A stretch of DNA of 64,000 nucleotides from Cristatella mucedo (GCA_009760855.2 WPIO01000008.1:10610001-10674000), one strand, 5' to 3'; positions 16,367 to 29,012 are shown, counted from the first letter of the stretch. The notes: generated from the sequence alone by a model not told the origin. Made by a program: numbers and translations.

Positions 16367-16766
16367 GTTCTTTTGATACGAACTCGTTTTAATGCAGCTA
16401 ATACACAGAATGCAGGTTTGCTAGAAATTAAGCTTAGGCGATGCTCGAATATATTCTAGCATTGCTCGTGTAATGCAGTAGGAATGCCTACCAAGATCAG
16501 TGTAGGAACATGCAACGGCAGCTCTCATTGTAAGGTGACAAAACACGTCGAAATGGCTTAACATTACGAATAATTCGTAGGTAGTCGAAGAGTTACAGGG
16601 CAAGCCGAAACAGGCTATTAAATAGGCCATCCCAAGACAGTGACACCTTTGAAGAATGAATTAAACTATTAACAATCGTATATAAGATACGATACCAAGA
16701 ATGTGTATTATGCCCATAATTGTAAACAGTTATCGGTGCAACAGTGACCGCTGAGTATGCCTATCA
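16367..16766. other. Intergenic after ACT-2, nothing recognised
   Basis: Short AT-richer stretch without a supported gene. Confidence 0.5.
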
Positions 16767-17030
16767 TCAGAGATTTAATACATCAAAGTGACCGCCAGCC
16801 GTTCGGGCACTCCAAAAAAAATTTCTTTGAGCAACCAGCTTCGTCCGATGTTGATAGGTCGAGCATTTTTTATTTATATATGCTGTCGGCTTTGAAGTGT
16901 CATTAAGATAGGACCTAAGCCATCGCAGTGCAATGCTAGTGATGCTGTGCAACCGCCGGAAAGCCAAGCATTAACTAGCCATAGCTGGCTCACCCCAGTC
17001 GGCTGACGTTTGCTTGTGCATTAAAATATG
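16767..17030 (-). mobile_element. LINE reverse transcriptase fragment, inverted copy
   Basis: The minus-strand frame 16967-16767 reads ALRWLRSYLNDTSKPTAYI, which matches the segment just before the GxPQG region of CR1/L2-like reverse transcriptases (usual form ALxWLRSYLxxR). The stretch at about 16895-17030 is an inverted copy of 17405-17540. It is broken and short. Confidence 0.75.
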
Positions 17031-17332
17031 CCAAGACATGAAGCTTGCCCAGCCTCACTTTCTGGCTAGGTGTGGTAAATGACAAACTATGCCAGAGCTG
17101 TTTCGAATCACTGGCAACATTTTGCACACCATAACTGGACAAGGCTTAGCTTTGTCACTTGCATTAGTCTTAAGGGTGGTGCCATTCATTGAGACAATCC
17201 TCTCACAGTGTAAGCAATGTACTAAGTAAGCATCGAGTGCTGGACCCGCATCACCAAAAATGCTGCTGTTAAGTAATGATTAAGGTTAGGTAAAGATTAA
17301 GGAGGTAACAAGCACGAGATCTTATGGCAGCA

Positions 17333-18265
17333 TATACTATTGATCACCAAGTCCTTCTTGAGGGTATCTCATCACACTGGGCAATGCTGAGAGATGAAAG
17401 CGATCATATTTTAATGCACAAGCAAACGTCAGCCGACTGGGGTGAGGCAGCTATGGCTAGTCAATGCTTGGCTCTTCGGCGGTCGCACAGCATCACTGGC
17501 ATTGCACTGCAATGGCTTAGGTTCTTATCTTAGTGAGACATTTCAGAGCATTGATATCAACGGGCAATATTTATCCCAGGAGCCTTTAAAGTAGGGTTAC
17601 CCCAAGGATGTGTGCATATAATATTTGTGACATCCCTTCTTGACTTGTGTAACTCTCAAGTCTAGTTTACCACACTGTGCAGCACAATCTGGCGATTAAC
17701 AGCTGGTGCAAAACTCTTCAGCCAGTGTTGTCTTGTCATTTTTGTCTCAGTTGCCCCATTACGTTACTTCTCACCGATCTTTCACTGGCTCCCCATCGAG
17801 CAGCATATCGATGTCAAGAAGATATTCTCATTCACTTTTAGGTCCGTTCATATCCTTGCTCTGGCCCACCCATCCGAAATACTTCTCAATCACTCAATCA
17901 GGCTAAGTATGCATCGTACCACCTGCTCATATGACTCAAAAATCGTTTTGCTGTACCTCTAACCATCCTCAAATCCAATGGTGACTGCATTTGTTTCTTA
18001 AGCTCTCAAAGCCTGGAACTCACCCCGCGACTGACATCACGACATCCTCAGGCTTGACATTTAAGAAGTAGCTAAAAACGTGCCTGCTCCTCACAGCATT
18101 TGCTGAGTCCTTGTGAATGGTCCTTCGTCGGCTGACGATGTGCATGTTGTTGCCAACCAATTTACGGGCTTCCTTTCCCGAATATGCAAACTGCCTAGAA
18201 AGAGAGCTGGTTCTCTTATGATGCTACACAAATGACAATATTTATTGATATTATTATTCTTATTA
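17333..18265 (+). mobile_element. LINE group C, broken reverse transcriptase to 3' tail
   Basis: The frame from 17324 reads TIDHQVLLEGISS, then ITGIALQWLRFLS, and in the next frame VGLPQGC at about 17590-17610, all landmarks of a CR1/L2-type reverse transcriptase. A segment of about 115 bases (about 17373-17487) separates the first two where related elements are continuous. Downstream, remnants of the C-terminal region lead to AGAGAGCTGGTTCTCTTATGATGC and an AT-rich end near 18265. There are several frameshifts. Confidence 0.75.
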
Positions 18266-18960
18266 TTACCATTAAGTCTCGGTCATTTTGCAGTCAACTA
18301 TTTCGCTGGTATTTCATGCTGCTTTATGTTCTCCACCTGAATTTTATTGATCCATGCTGCAAGCAATTCATATGCATAACTTAATTTTATTTGCTAATCT
18401 AGCAGGCTTGGCCGACTCACAGCAGCATTTGCTGTTGCCTGGTGCTCACCATCAAGGTACAATGAATGGCGTAGCATGGCATGGCATTTCTGGTTCACAC
18501 ATGAGAGGTTATGACAACACCCATATCGCTTGCTGAGTTGTTGAGAGCACAGTGATCCTTTCGAACACAAGTGATTCTTAACTTTATTTGAGTCACGGCC
18601 CTCTCTGAAAATCTGGTGTAACCTATTGTTCTCCAAAGAATAATGCATGTAAACACAACTTTGCATGCCATGAATAAACGACTTTATTGAACATTGATTG
18701 CCTCACAGAATATTTTTATTTGACATTCGTGGACCTCTGAACCCCATGCATGTACCCAAGCTCAAGAACCCATGCTTAACTAAATTACTCGTGACAATGT
18801 CAGGCAGAGATAAACGCACTAAGACATCCGTGAACTTCCCAGAAGCAGTGCGACCACTATAACGTAATGCAGAGCTTCTCGAGCAAGAAAAACAATACAG
18901 TATGCTCTGCCGTGAACAAATGCTCAGAAATCAGGAATCGAGCAGCAGCTTCGGCTACCC
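18266..18960. other. Intergenic, nothing recognised
   Basis: No supported gene or repeat. AT-richer than the GC-rich blocks. Confidence 0.5.
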
Positions 18961-20035
<1,075 letters not shown>

Positions 20036-20320
20036 TGACGTCACCTACCAAGATTATTTACGACCTCCCTAATCTGGCCAGGCATAGAAGCCACAAGATT
20101 ATGGTGTCTCTTCTTCGTTAGTACATTCCATAGAGCCTGAATTTTAAGGAAAAGGATGGCTACTGATATAGGCCGAACAACCCACCTCACCCACATGTCA
20201 ATATTGTCCCATAAACGTTCTATGAGTTCCGATCAGGTGACTGGGTGGAATACTACAGCAACACCAACCTGCACTCTTCAAAAATCTCTTTATTAATTTG
20301 TTGCTCGTCAAGCAAGTTGC
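20036..20320 (-). mobile_element. Tc1/mariner transposase fossil, C-terminal part (minus)
   Basis: Read on the minus strand, the block TQSPDRN, then after a one-base shift IERLWDNIDMWVRWV, then LVASMPGQIREVVNNLGR and a stop near 20040, matches the end of Tc1-like transposases (usual QSPDLNPIE...LW, then SMPxR). The Glu of IERLW corresponds to the last acidic residue of the DD-E catalytic triad. The earlier part of the gene and the terminal inverted repeats are not seen. There is a frameshift, so it is inactive. Confidence 0.8.
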
Positions 20321-20349
20321 ATTTCAAAGCTCAAGTACTCTGTTTTGTC

Positions 20350-20640
20350 AATAGTTATATTTAGCAGCAAGATAACGACACTTAAGCACACTGCTAGGCC
20401 AGTAAAGTACTTTTTTGACAAATCCTTGCGTGGTGCTGCTGCAGTGGCCCACCCAGTTGCCTAATAGGAATCCCATAGAACGACTATGGAATGATATCGA
20501 CCAGCTGTTGAGATAGGGTGATCGGCCTACATCAGTAGATGACATGTTTAGTAAAAATTCAGGCTCTTTGAAATTTGCTGCAGCAGAAGACACAACTGAA
20601 GCTCGTTGCCTCCATGCCTGCCCAGATAAGGGAGGTAGGT
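20350..20640 (+). mobile_element. Tc1/mariner transposase fossil, C-terminal part (plus)
   Basis: The + strand gives QDND, then in a shifted frame KHTARPVKYFFDK, then WPTQLPNRNPIERLWNDID followed by an in-frame stop, and finally LKLVASMPAQIREV near 20590-20635. These are the QDNDPKHT, SPDLNPIE and SMP landmarks of Tc1-like transposases. The copy is frameshifted and has an internal stop. It points away from the related fossil at 20036-20320, so the two form an inverted pair. Confidence 0.82.
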
Positions 20641-22109
20641 CCTAAAGAATACTGGCAGGCAGTGTCACACTAAACGCATACATATCAACAGCATCCGTGT
20701 TTGCATGTGGGCTGTCAATAAATATTCTCACGTGCTTCGAGAAACGTAAGTATGTCTGGCATCGGAGAAAATCCTCCTATTACCCAATAGAGTAGCAGCC
20801 ACAGCAGCTGCAGCCCTACTGTGAGGATTTCTTGTGACTGAATGTACATGCGTGCATGCTGGGTACAAGTGCATTCACTGTCAGGGCCCATCACAGCATA
20901 TCCAAGCGATTTGGTGGTAGAGGAATTTTACTCATCTGCTTTTTACGAGTAGCACTTTTTTCAACTTACATGAGCTGCTTACAAAGAGATTTATGTAATT
21001 AACTACATTCTAATATTTTAATAAATCTTAATATTGCCCCTATAAGGTGCAATAAAAGTGCAATATAAATATATTCTACTGATGCCTCAGTGCATATCAA
21101 TAAAGGAGCTTTTATGGTTCAGAGCAGAAATTACTAGCTAGGCCTTAGCATCGGCTAGAGCATTCAGAATCAAAGGCATGCATGCAAGTGCTTAGTCGCC
21201 ACCATCGTGCACCATTCAAGCATTCTATTGGCTCCAATAAGCATCCACGACACCGTTGGAATGTTATCGAATGCAGCTCATGTGTCAATGACACATCCAA
21301 ATCTACCTTGTCTTCATACTCCTGCCTAATTTACATCCCGATAACTTACCGCTAAGCACAGCAGTAAGAATGCTTGTTATCCTTGCGAGACATTCTTGCT
21401 ATTATCGACAGTGAAACCTTATCCAAAACCTGCTTCCTTCACTCCAATGCAGTTAGGCTCACAACACTAAGCAGTCGACCCCGGCACACACGCTCCATAA
21501 GCCATAAGCCCAATGCACAGATCGTTCAAATAATGCAAGGGCTTCACTGTTTTTTCGGGAATAAAAGCTCACACACGGCGCCGGCAATTTAAGTGTCGCA
21601 CCAGCACCAGATGGGCCGAGCAACGACGGCACTGGAGCTCTCAGCAGCCGAACAACTGCTACAAGTGAGCATTCCTTTCACCGCTATCCCAGAGTGCCAG
21701 GCACTCTGATCAGAGTTAACTTACTGGCTCGATGCCCGCAGCGCCAGCGCGTGGCTCAGCAGAAGCGCTTCCGTCATCGGGATCGAGTCACGTCTGGTTA
21801 AACTTTCAACATTGACGCTCACACAGGTATTGCACGAGAAGCCGTCGGTGGGCAAGCGGCGCACACAATCGCGAACAGACAACCAAGTCGTGTATGCTGA
21901 GGGAAGTGGTGAACAGCATTTGACAGGTCGCAGATTTCATAGCTCCTGATCGCTTGCTTATAAAATAGTTCCGAGGGGCGCCTAGTTATCCGCCATGTGC
22001 TCGGCCATCGGCCTAGGCTCGGCCTCTCGCCTAGGCAGTCCGAGTGAGTGCAAGCCCTGCAGTGTGCATGCTCCCGAGCCCTCTAAGAAAAATAAATCGG
22101 CCGCTTCGC
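20641..22109. other. Intergenic, nothing recognised
   Basis: About 1.5 kb of mostly AT-rich sequence with no supported gene. I did not find terminal inverted repeats for the neighbouring Tc1-like fossils by eye. Confidence 0.5.
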
Positions 22110-22119
22110 TATCTATCTC

Positions 22120-22178
<59 letters not shown>

Positions 22179-22190
22179 CCCCTCTCTCTG
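22110..22190. repeat. (CT)n microsatellite
   Basis: A CT array starting with (ATCT)2-like units and ending in a short C run. It abuts a LINE group B fragment. Confidence 0.95.
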
Positions 22191-22310
22191 GACTTCCACA
22201 ATCCTTACCATCCAGGACCACTATAGTCTTTCCACCGTCTGCCACCGAGTCTGGCACTTCCTTTCCAGCCATCCTTTGCTACCACTTCTGTGCCACTAAC
22301 TTCGAATGCG
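22188..22310 (+). mobile_element. LINE group B, short fragment
   Basis: GGACTTCCACAATCC and the translated piece GTSFPAILCYHFCATNF align with GTSFSAVLNCYFYATHY in the group B copy at 7206-7685. Only about 120 bases remain. Confidence 0.65.
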
Positions 22311-22690
22311 ATCGGATATGCGCAAGTGCAGGGAAGTGCAGCCTATGTGCGCATCGTCAGGTTCTCGTTTGTGCATCGCTTGCAGGGGAAAACGATGCAG
22401 TGGCTGATGGAACGATGCTGGTGATATCTCAGCAGCAAGGCAACGGTTCTGCATGTGAGCATGCCACTCAGCGACAACGTCTTGCACTGCAACTTCTCGA
22501 GAGCAGAGGCTGGCCTGGTGGGCGAGAGGTGACAACGGTGCAGCTGCACCCGGTGCTCATTTTGGCAAAGCATCTCCTTCTTTCGGCGGACCAGCCACAC
22601 TAGCTTACTCGGTTTCTCAGCTGTCGCTAGGTAGCACAGGACCCAGCATGGAATTGTGACTTTCGTGAGTCAGAGTATCGAGAGCAGGAA
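22311..22690. other. Intergenic, nothing recognised
   Basis: No supported gene. Lies between two LINE fragments. Confidence 0.45.
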
Positions 22691-22860
22691 TCCATGTGTG
22701 CTTACACTGTGCCTGCTGCTTGTGAATGTTACCACCTATCGTTTGGTAATGCTTTCTACACAGCACCTGTAAAGAAAGTGACAAGAAAGAGATTCAGTTC
22801 TCTGAGGGCACTATACAAATGTGTTACTATTATTATTATTGTTGTTGTTGTTATTAATCA
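22691..22860 (+). mobile_element. LINE group A, solo 3' end
   Basis: The segment from GTGTGCTTACACTGTGCCTG through GGTAATGCTTTCTAC to GAGATTCAGTTCTCTGAGGG, CACTATACAAATG and an ATT/GTT repeat matches the minus-strand element at 35840-36368. It has only the 3' UTR and hairpin. Confidence 0.75.
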
Positions 22861-23732
22861 TTGTTGTACTATTACTATAGATTATGTCGACGTCGCAAGA
22901 CTAGATGCTGCTGCAACAAACCGTCAGCAGCTCACACGCGATCTCAAAATGCTCAGCTCACGAAATGCCCTGAGCACACGGGCCGAGTAGTAACTCGAGC
23001 TTGCCTGAGGACTGTGACACGTGATGCAACTCAAAACATGGTCTTTATGACTTTGTGGAGTTACAGACGGAGATACATAAAAACACATAAAATATAATCT
23101 TGGCCGCTCTGGCAATAGAGCAAATCTTTGCACGACATAAATACGACTGCTGGAGCAAGCGGTGCCGAGCTGCCACGCGACTGCAGAGCAAGCCGACCGA
23201 CCACAGTCCCGGGCACTGCATTCCTACAGTCGGCAGTCGTTGAGCGAAGGGGTGAGTCCCTCCTCCTCACTGCTGCCACCCCCTCCCCCCATTGACTGGC
23301 CAGTCAATCTGGCAGGAGCAGACAGCCACCAGCAGCAGGCAGCAGCAGGACCTCAGCTGATAGCCATCTGCCCATTAGCTCCCATCACACGATCTGAGCC
23401 TGCCCTCAGGGTGAGAGGTGCCTAAGCAGCAGCAACAGCAGCAGCAGCGTCAGACCGCACACTAATGCCAACGGAGGGCTTATCCATTTCGATGCATTTG
23501 CTCGAAAAAAATCTCGTGTGCTGCCCAATCGGCTGCCCCTGGCTGCAGTTCCTAGGCGAGCTGCTGGTCGAAACGACTTGGGCTATGACTTTCTCCTACT
23601 TTGTTTTGCTGCTGTAGCTCTTTGATGAGCGGGAATGGGTGGGATAGTGAGCAGGAGGGGGCATCGCCCAGAAAAAAGGTTAAACTCATCAACTGCATCG
23701 AAGGAACTACAATGGCACTACGTACATAGATG

Positions 23733-23734
<2 letters not shown>
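22861..23734. other. Intergenic with a LINE group B tail trace
   Basis: At about 23036-23095 ATGGTCTTTATGACTTTGTG and the following bases match the extreme 3' end of group B elements. The remainder shows no gene. There is a CAG/GCA-rich patch at about 23335-23450. Confidence 0.55.
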
Positions 23735-23809
<75 letters not shown>

Positions 23810-23813
23810 CTCT

Positions 23814-23848
<35 letters not shown>

Positions 23849-23916
23849 TCTATCTCGCTGTCTCTCTCTCTCTTTCTCTCTCAGCTCTGTCTCGCTGTCT
23901 CTCACCTCTCTCTTCC
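23735..23916. repeat. (CT)n microsatellite, interrupted
   Basis: Pure (CT)n at about 23735-23805, then CT-rich sequence with CG, AG and TT interruptions to about 23916. Confidence 0.95.
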
Positions 23917-24611
23917 CGTCTCTGCTGCATGACTGCCTGAGTTTGCGCTCCAACCATCACCAAGCATGCACAGACATCCGCTGCAACAAGAATGGGTGCT
24001 GGACATTCCCCCAAAGGGACCTCCGAGTAGCCCCTCTGGCTTAGAGTAGCTATTGGCAACAGCGCAGAGAAGCGGTGGCAGTATTTACGCTATAGGTACG
24101 AACATGGGCAGGACAAGCAAGCAGGACAAACCACGTCATCGCGATGGGTTGTAGCAGGGCCCTACCATCGGATACTGCCTCGTGTTGCTGGCAATCTCAG
24201 CGGCAGCTGCTGCTTCCAAAAACCTGCCAACTTGACCGGGCGCCAAGCAATCAGAGGAGGCCAGTGCGCTCCTGCCTCGGCCCATATATATACTTCATTC
24301 TCACCCAAAGACCTAGCCATAAATGCACATAAGAGGGCCAGATCATAAGTCATAAAGGGCAGCTTCCCAAATGATTGGTCGGCCATTCAGTGGTTGACCG
24401 CAAGCAGACATCAAAGCCATAAAATAAGAGAGTAATCAAAGCAGAGCCATAAAATAGCTCATGTATGAACATCAAGTGTACCGATGCAAATTTACCTATG
24501 TACATACAGGTATATAAGGTATATATAGCCACAATATACATACGTACATGCACACAATCGTGCAGCTAGTCATTTGTGCTAATATCCACAACTGATATCG
24601 AATGTGATCGA
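23917..24611. other. Intergenic, nothing recognised
   Basis: No supported gene. A short TATA-rich patch lies near 24285-24295 and 24510-24525. Confidence 0.45.
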
Positions 24612-24880
24612 TGTTCGGTCGTCCTAATGTAATGTATATCCATCTGTAACTCAACAAAGCCACACAGACTAGGTGGGTGTTACGAAAGAGAGTTTTCTAT
24701 GTCGCACTCAAAGCCTAAGCTGCTTTTGGTACTCATTCGGTAGCCAACAGACTTCATCTCATGCAACAAAGAGAAAGTGAGAAGCATAGCAGAGACAGGA
24801 GAGCAGTTGAAGTGGTGAGTAACACGGAAGTAGCAGCTCAGGGCTGCTAGAAATTATGTGCCATAGTCGGCAGCAGAATA
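24612..24880 (-). mobile_element. LINE group B, solo 3' end (minus)
   Basis: On the minus strand this matches the 3' part of the group B element at 7206-7685: the CTTTCTCTTTGTTGCATGAG stretch, the CGAAAGCCGCTTAGG-like region and the terminal TACATTAGG-type end. A closer relative is at 62510-62765. Confidence 0.8.
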
Positions 24881-25496
24881 GTAGGAGTTGGAGCAGTGCA
24901 GCCTGAGGTCTTGTTCTGCTCCAAAGCAGCCTCAAGGTGATCGGACAAAATGCATGCCTCTTAAAGCACACTCATGAGCGAAACTTGGCCACCTCCTGGG
25001 ACACATCTAAAGGAAGCCGCTGTCGCCATAGTCCCACAGTCGCCTGTCAGCTGTCGATGCCGAAACAAAGCAGCAGCAACAGCACTGCCTGTTCTGAGCT
25101 AGGCAAACCAAAACGCCTCGGTTGAAAAAAATGCATACACCGGCACGGCGGGTTTTTCCCATACATTTGGACGAAGTCCGACCGAACGTATCGCTACTCT
25201 CTGCATTCCAGTCGTGCTAGTAACTCAACCCCTGCCAGTCAATAGGCCATGAACCCACATAGCTGTAGACATGGCCATAAGCAACAACAAGTGTGGCAAA
25301 AAGGGAAAAAGATGGCAGCCAAAGCATAGTACTCCCGGGTAGATCAGTAGATTTGACAGTCTCTCACTAATGCAACAGTAGAAAGAGATGCCTGTGTCAC
25401 TCTGCACAGGGGCTGTCAATAATATATTTTCTGCTGCATGACTCAAGCCCACGATCTGGATCGTTAAGTGCAAACCCCTTACCCCTAGGCTATAGT
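24881..25496. other. Intergenic, nothing recognised
   Basis: No supported gene or array. Confidence 0.45.
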
Positions 25497-25590
25497 AATA
25501 AAAATAATATTAATAATAATAATAATAAATTTGTTATAGCATCCTCAGAGAACTCAATCTCTTTCTAGGCACTACATTTGCTGCTAAGAA
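25497..25590 (-). mobile_element. LINE group A, solo 3' tail (minus)
   Basis: An (AAT)n run followed by CCTCAGAGAACTCAATCTC, TTTCTAGGCACT and TTTGCTGC, the minus-strand form of the group A hairpin tail. Confidence 0.8.
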
Positions 25591-25670
25591 CCGGATACTC
25601 CTGCTATCATTATCTTACTAAGCGGGTGCTCTAGCAACGATGGAATCTTATTTTTTTGGTAATCACACAT

Positions 25671-25850
25671 GGTGAGCCATGATGGCACACTAGGTAAGGC
25701 GGTTGCTTTGCACGACCTCGGTCCCCGATGTCATGGGTTCGAATCCTGCAGTGGGCAATCCTTTATTGCCACTGCAAGCAGTGATGATAGCCGGCAAGGC
25801 TCTTCTATTGCTATACAAAAGAGGCTGTTAAATCAGCTAGTACTTATTTA
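25671..25850 (+). mobile_element. tRNA-derived SINE (copy 1)
   Basis: A Pol III-type head: a box A-like TGGCACACTAGG near 25683 and a perfect box B GGTTCGAATCC at 25736-25746. The body GGGCAATCCTTTATTGCCAC and the tail GGCTCTTCTATTGCTATAC-AAAAGAGGCTGTTAAATCAG follow. The tail can fold into a hairpin. Five other copies share head and tail in the same order. It is unlikely to be a functional tRNA because no 3' acceptor stem follows box B. Confidence 0.88.
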
Positions 25851-26870
25851 TTTATGGTCTCGGTCTGCATGCTTGTGCAACAGGGGTTTAGACGTGAAAA
25901 AACAATGGGCAAGTTCATGCCTGGTTGCTCTAAGCTATGGCCAGATAGAATATATGGGGGAAAATAGGATAAAGCTGCTTAGAAAAGCAGATAAAAACCT
26001 AGGAATATCTGCAGGTATTTTGAAAGAATTGAGGAAGATCAAAAATATTTTAGTGAACTTAAACTGCATACGATTTTAGTAAAAGAAAATACTAAAGATA
26101 ATAATTAATAATTTTATACAGCACCGTCATAACTAAATCTCGTCGAGGCACTTGCATACTTGTAGGGACACTGTCATGCCGGCACCATGCGACAAAGTTC
26201 CATAAAACAAATTATTTTAAACCCATTAAATTCAAATTAAAAAGTGTTACACAAAAATATTAGAACTATACTGGCAGTACAGTGAACAGTTTTGCGAGTT
26301 ATAAACTAATATCGAACTAAAAAAGAGAAAAGTAAATGCAACAATGCATAAGCGTTTTCTGTGACCGAAGTGTGCCTGCTGTCCAGTTATAAACAGTCCT
26401 TGTACATTGAAGAGAGTGGATCAGCATCCACAAAATGCTACAAGGAATAAATATGTATCTTGGTGCAGTTCAAAATGATGGAGTAATCAAGGATTTTGCT
26501 CTTCAGCACTCTCCCACAAAAACCTCAGCTCTACTTAATCTTTCGGAAGGGTCGGCAATTATCTTGGATAAAAAAAATTGTACAGCCCTACAAATAGCAA
26601 AGTTGGATGTGCTTAAAGAAATAGAAGCCATTTTCACTTGCCCAAGACTTTACTACGAAAAAATGTAGCAAAATCCTTATTAGCTCTCAGCAAAATGCTG
26701 CAGAAAGTATTTGCGGACCAACCACTTCTGACCAGGATTTTAGCCACCGCACGAAATTGAAATGCAAATCGTGAAGGAAATTCAAGCACAAGCCGGGGAA
26801 GGGCTAGGAAACAAGCAGGAAGACTACTGCACATCTTCAGCAGCAAGATGTCGCGACACATTCTGGTATG
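25851..26870. other. AT-rich intergenic, with a LINE tail trace
   Basis: No supported gene. At about 26100-26170 ATAATTAATAATTTTATACAG and AACTAAATCTCG resemble an old minus-strand LINE tail. The frame 26435-26668 has no recognisable domain. Confidence 0.5.
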
Positions 26871-27312
26871 TCTCGCTCATGCCAGCTCACCTATCCGACC
26901 TCCTTGTTACTCTAGTGTCCTCTAGAGCCACCTGCTGCTTCGATATATCTAGCTCGTATGCACAGTCTGGAACTCATGTCCGGTTTCGGTACCTGCACTA
27001 CCTGCAATGACCTTGCATCCTTTAAGTATCAGCTAAAGACGCATCTGTTCCCATCAGCTATCCTTTTGTTGTCCGTGTGAACTCGTCCTTTTTTTGCTCA
27101 AATCAGCTTTGCATACGTAACTGTGTATGATTCGGTGCATTTTTCAACCGACCGGGTTGGCCACGAGTGTCTTCACGTTTGCTTTACCATGCATGCTAGC
27201 CTAAGCTATTTTACAGTGCTTGCCTTTGCATGCTTGATACCTTGCATGACACTGACCCTTAGGTACTGATTCTCTCGCAGCAAGTTGTAAAACATCTGGA
27301 TACAAAATACTA
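26871..27312 (+). mobile_element. LINE group D, 3' fragment
   Basis: CCAGCTCACCTATCCGACCT, the CTGGAACTCATG block, CTAAAGACGCATCTGTTCCC and an end in TGTAAAACATCTGGATACA plus an ATT repeat match group D at 51310-52560. The frame is broken. Confidence 0.75.
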
Positions 27313-27412
27313 TTGTTATTATTATCACAAGAGAACCCCCTAGAGAGCCGACTCCTCAGAGTCGGTGGGCTGGTGCCAGCCGGTGATGCATTCTCACACA
27401 AGCATATCAGCG

Positions 27413-27508
27413 CTGGCTTGGCCCAGCAGTTAAGGTGCTTGCCCCGACCTAGGTCAAGGTAAATGTATCTGACGACCGAGGTCTTGGGCTCGACCCTCTC
27501 GGCATATA
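27413..27508 (+). mobile_element. Second tRNA-like SINE type, degenerate
   Basis: TGGCCCAGCAGTTAAGG fits box A, and GGGCTCGACCC about 65 bases on is a weakened box B. The body differs from the main SINE family. An A-rich run follows, and the minus-strand SINE begins at once. Confidence 0.55.
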
Positions 27509-27510
27509 AA

Positions 27511-27685
27511 AAAATACTAGCTGATTCAACAGCTACTTTTATATAGCGACAGTGGAGCCTTTACAGCTATCACCACCGCTTGCAGCGGCAATATAGGATC
27601 GCCCACCGCAGGATTCGAACCCGCTACCTTGGGACAAAGGTCGTGTAAAGCAACTGCCTTACCTAGTGTGCCACCACGGCTCACC
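27511..27685 (-). mobile_element. tRNA-derived SINE (copy 2, minus)
   Basis: Minus-strand copy of the 25671 family. Box B appears as GGATTCGAACC at 27611-27621, and the head ends with GGCTCACC at about 27685. The tail ACTAGCTGATTCAACAGC is at the left end. Confidence 0.88.
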
Positions 27686-27689
27686 AAGG

Positions 27690-28213
27690 CATATGTGACG
27701 CACCTGAACAGAGACCAAGTTCTCTTAAGGTGCTACATAAATGAAATATACTACCCCATCAGGCCAAGCATCGTACCACCCGCTTTTCGGAATCCAACAG
27801 TCTACAAATACCTCGTACAAACCTTAAATCCTTTGGAGACCGTGCATTTAGTTCGTATGCTCCCAAAGCCTGGAACTCCCTCCCAACCTGCGTCAGAACA
27901 TCCCCTGACCTGACCACATTTAAAAGGAACTTAAAAACACACCTATTTAGGACAGCATTTAGTGGGTCCCTGTGATTCATCCTTCATGTGCTTATGTGTG
28001 CTGACACTGCATGCTGCCACTAACCACATTTGCATGCTGACCCTGTGCATGTCACCCTAAACCATATTCTCCATTTTGTTTGTTTTTCAAGCATGATTTT
28101 ACTTACCATTAAATTGCATGTCCCTTTGCAGCAAATGTAAAGTGCCTAGAAAGAGACTAAGTTCTCTGAGGGCGCTTTATCAAGTGCATTATTATTATTA
28201 GTATTATTATTCT
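27690..28213 (+). mobile_element. LINE group A, 3' fragment with a solo tail in front
   Basis: A short tail (AGAGACCAAGTTCTCTTAAG, GTGCTACATAAATG) occupies about 27690-27748. From 27749 a group A fragment starts inside the C-terminal coding region and continues through the 3' UTR. Its hairpin at 28139-28178 (AAAGTGCC ... GGCGCTTT) is followed by an ATT repeat. It is very close in sequence to 39470-39890, so the group was active fairly recently. Confidence 0.88.
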
Positions 28214-28699
28214 TGTCAGTGTTGTCAACCAACTGCTTAGCGGCAATCTTTTCGAGACACTAGAACAAAAATGGGTAGAGAGAGACTGTGCGATAGTTTG
28301 CTGGGACCTCAGAATCAAATCGAGGCTTTTTTTAGAATTGGTCGATCGATGGCCGATTTTTAAAGACTTTCAAACAATCCTTCATCTAGCGAAGCATTTT
28401 TTTTTTTATTAAAACCATGTTTGTCCACCAGTGAAGACCGCATTGAGGTTGGTGTAGGGTCTTCAGGAGCTCGTTTAACTGGATCTAATTATGCCAACTA
28501 CCTCACCTACAGTAAACCTCGAAAAAACTTAAAGGGATGTGTTACAGATTGCTACTCGATGCTTGCATTAGTCGGAGGTGGCTTTGTGGAGGCACGAACG
28601 TGTGCAATTCTTTCACTGAAAAAGGCAGGAAAATGTGTCAGCGACAAAATTAACAACCTAGTACTAAGATTGCTAAGCCTTATCAGGCATAAAATTAAC

Positions 28700-28701
<2 letters not shown>
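28214..28701. other. Intergenic, nothing recognised
   Basis: No supported gene. The frame at 28421-28732 has no known domain. Confidence 0.45.
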
Positions 28702-28734
<33 letters not shown>

Positions 28735-28798
28735 GTATGTCTGATATGTGGCTTAGCAGTCTCAGTCTTATGATATTAACTTAATGACTATATATATG

Positions 28799-28832
<34 letters not shown>

Positions 28833-28957
28833 TGCATGCATGCATGTATATATATATATATATGTATGTGTGTGTGCATGTGTGTGCATGCATGTGTGTG
28901 TGTGTGTGCGCGTGTGTGTGTGTGTGTGCGTGCGCGTGCGCGCGTTCGCGCGCGCGC

Positions 28958-29002
<45 letters not shown>

Positions 29003-29012
29003 TGTGTGCATG
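28702..29012. repeat. Compound (AT)n, (TATG)n, (GT)n and (CG)n microsatellites
   Basis: (AT)n at about 28702-28730, a short unique spacer, then from about 28790 TATG units, TA units, GT units, an alternating CG core at about 28927-28959, and GT again to about 29009. All frames across it are artefacts. Confidence 0.96.

Noticed and set aside
25683-25746. Reading the SINE head as a functional tRNA gene
   Set aside because: Box A and box B are present, but the cloverleaf 3' half is replaced by the SINE body, and the same unit recurs at several sites with the same tail.
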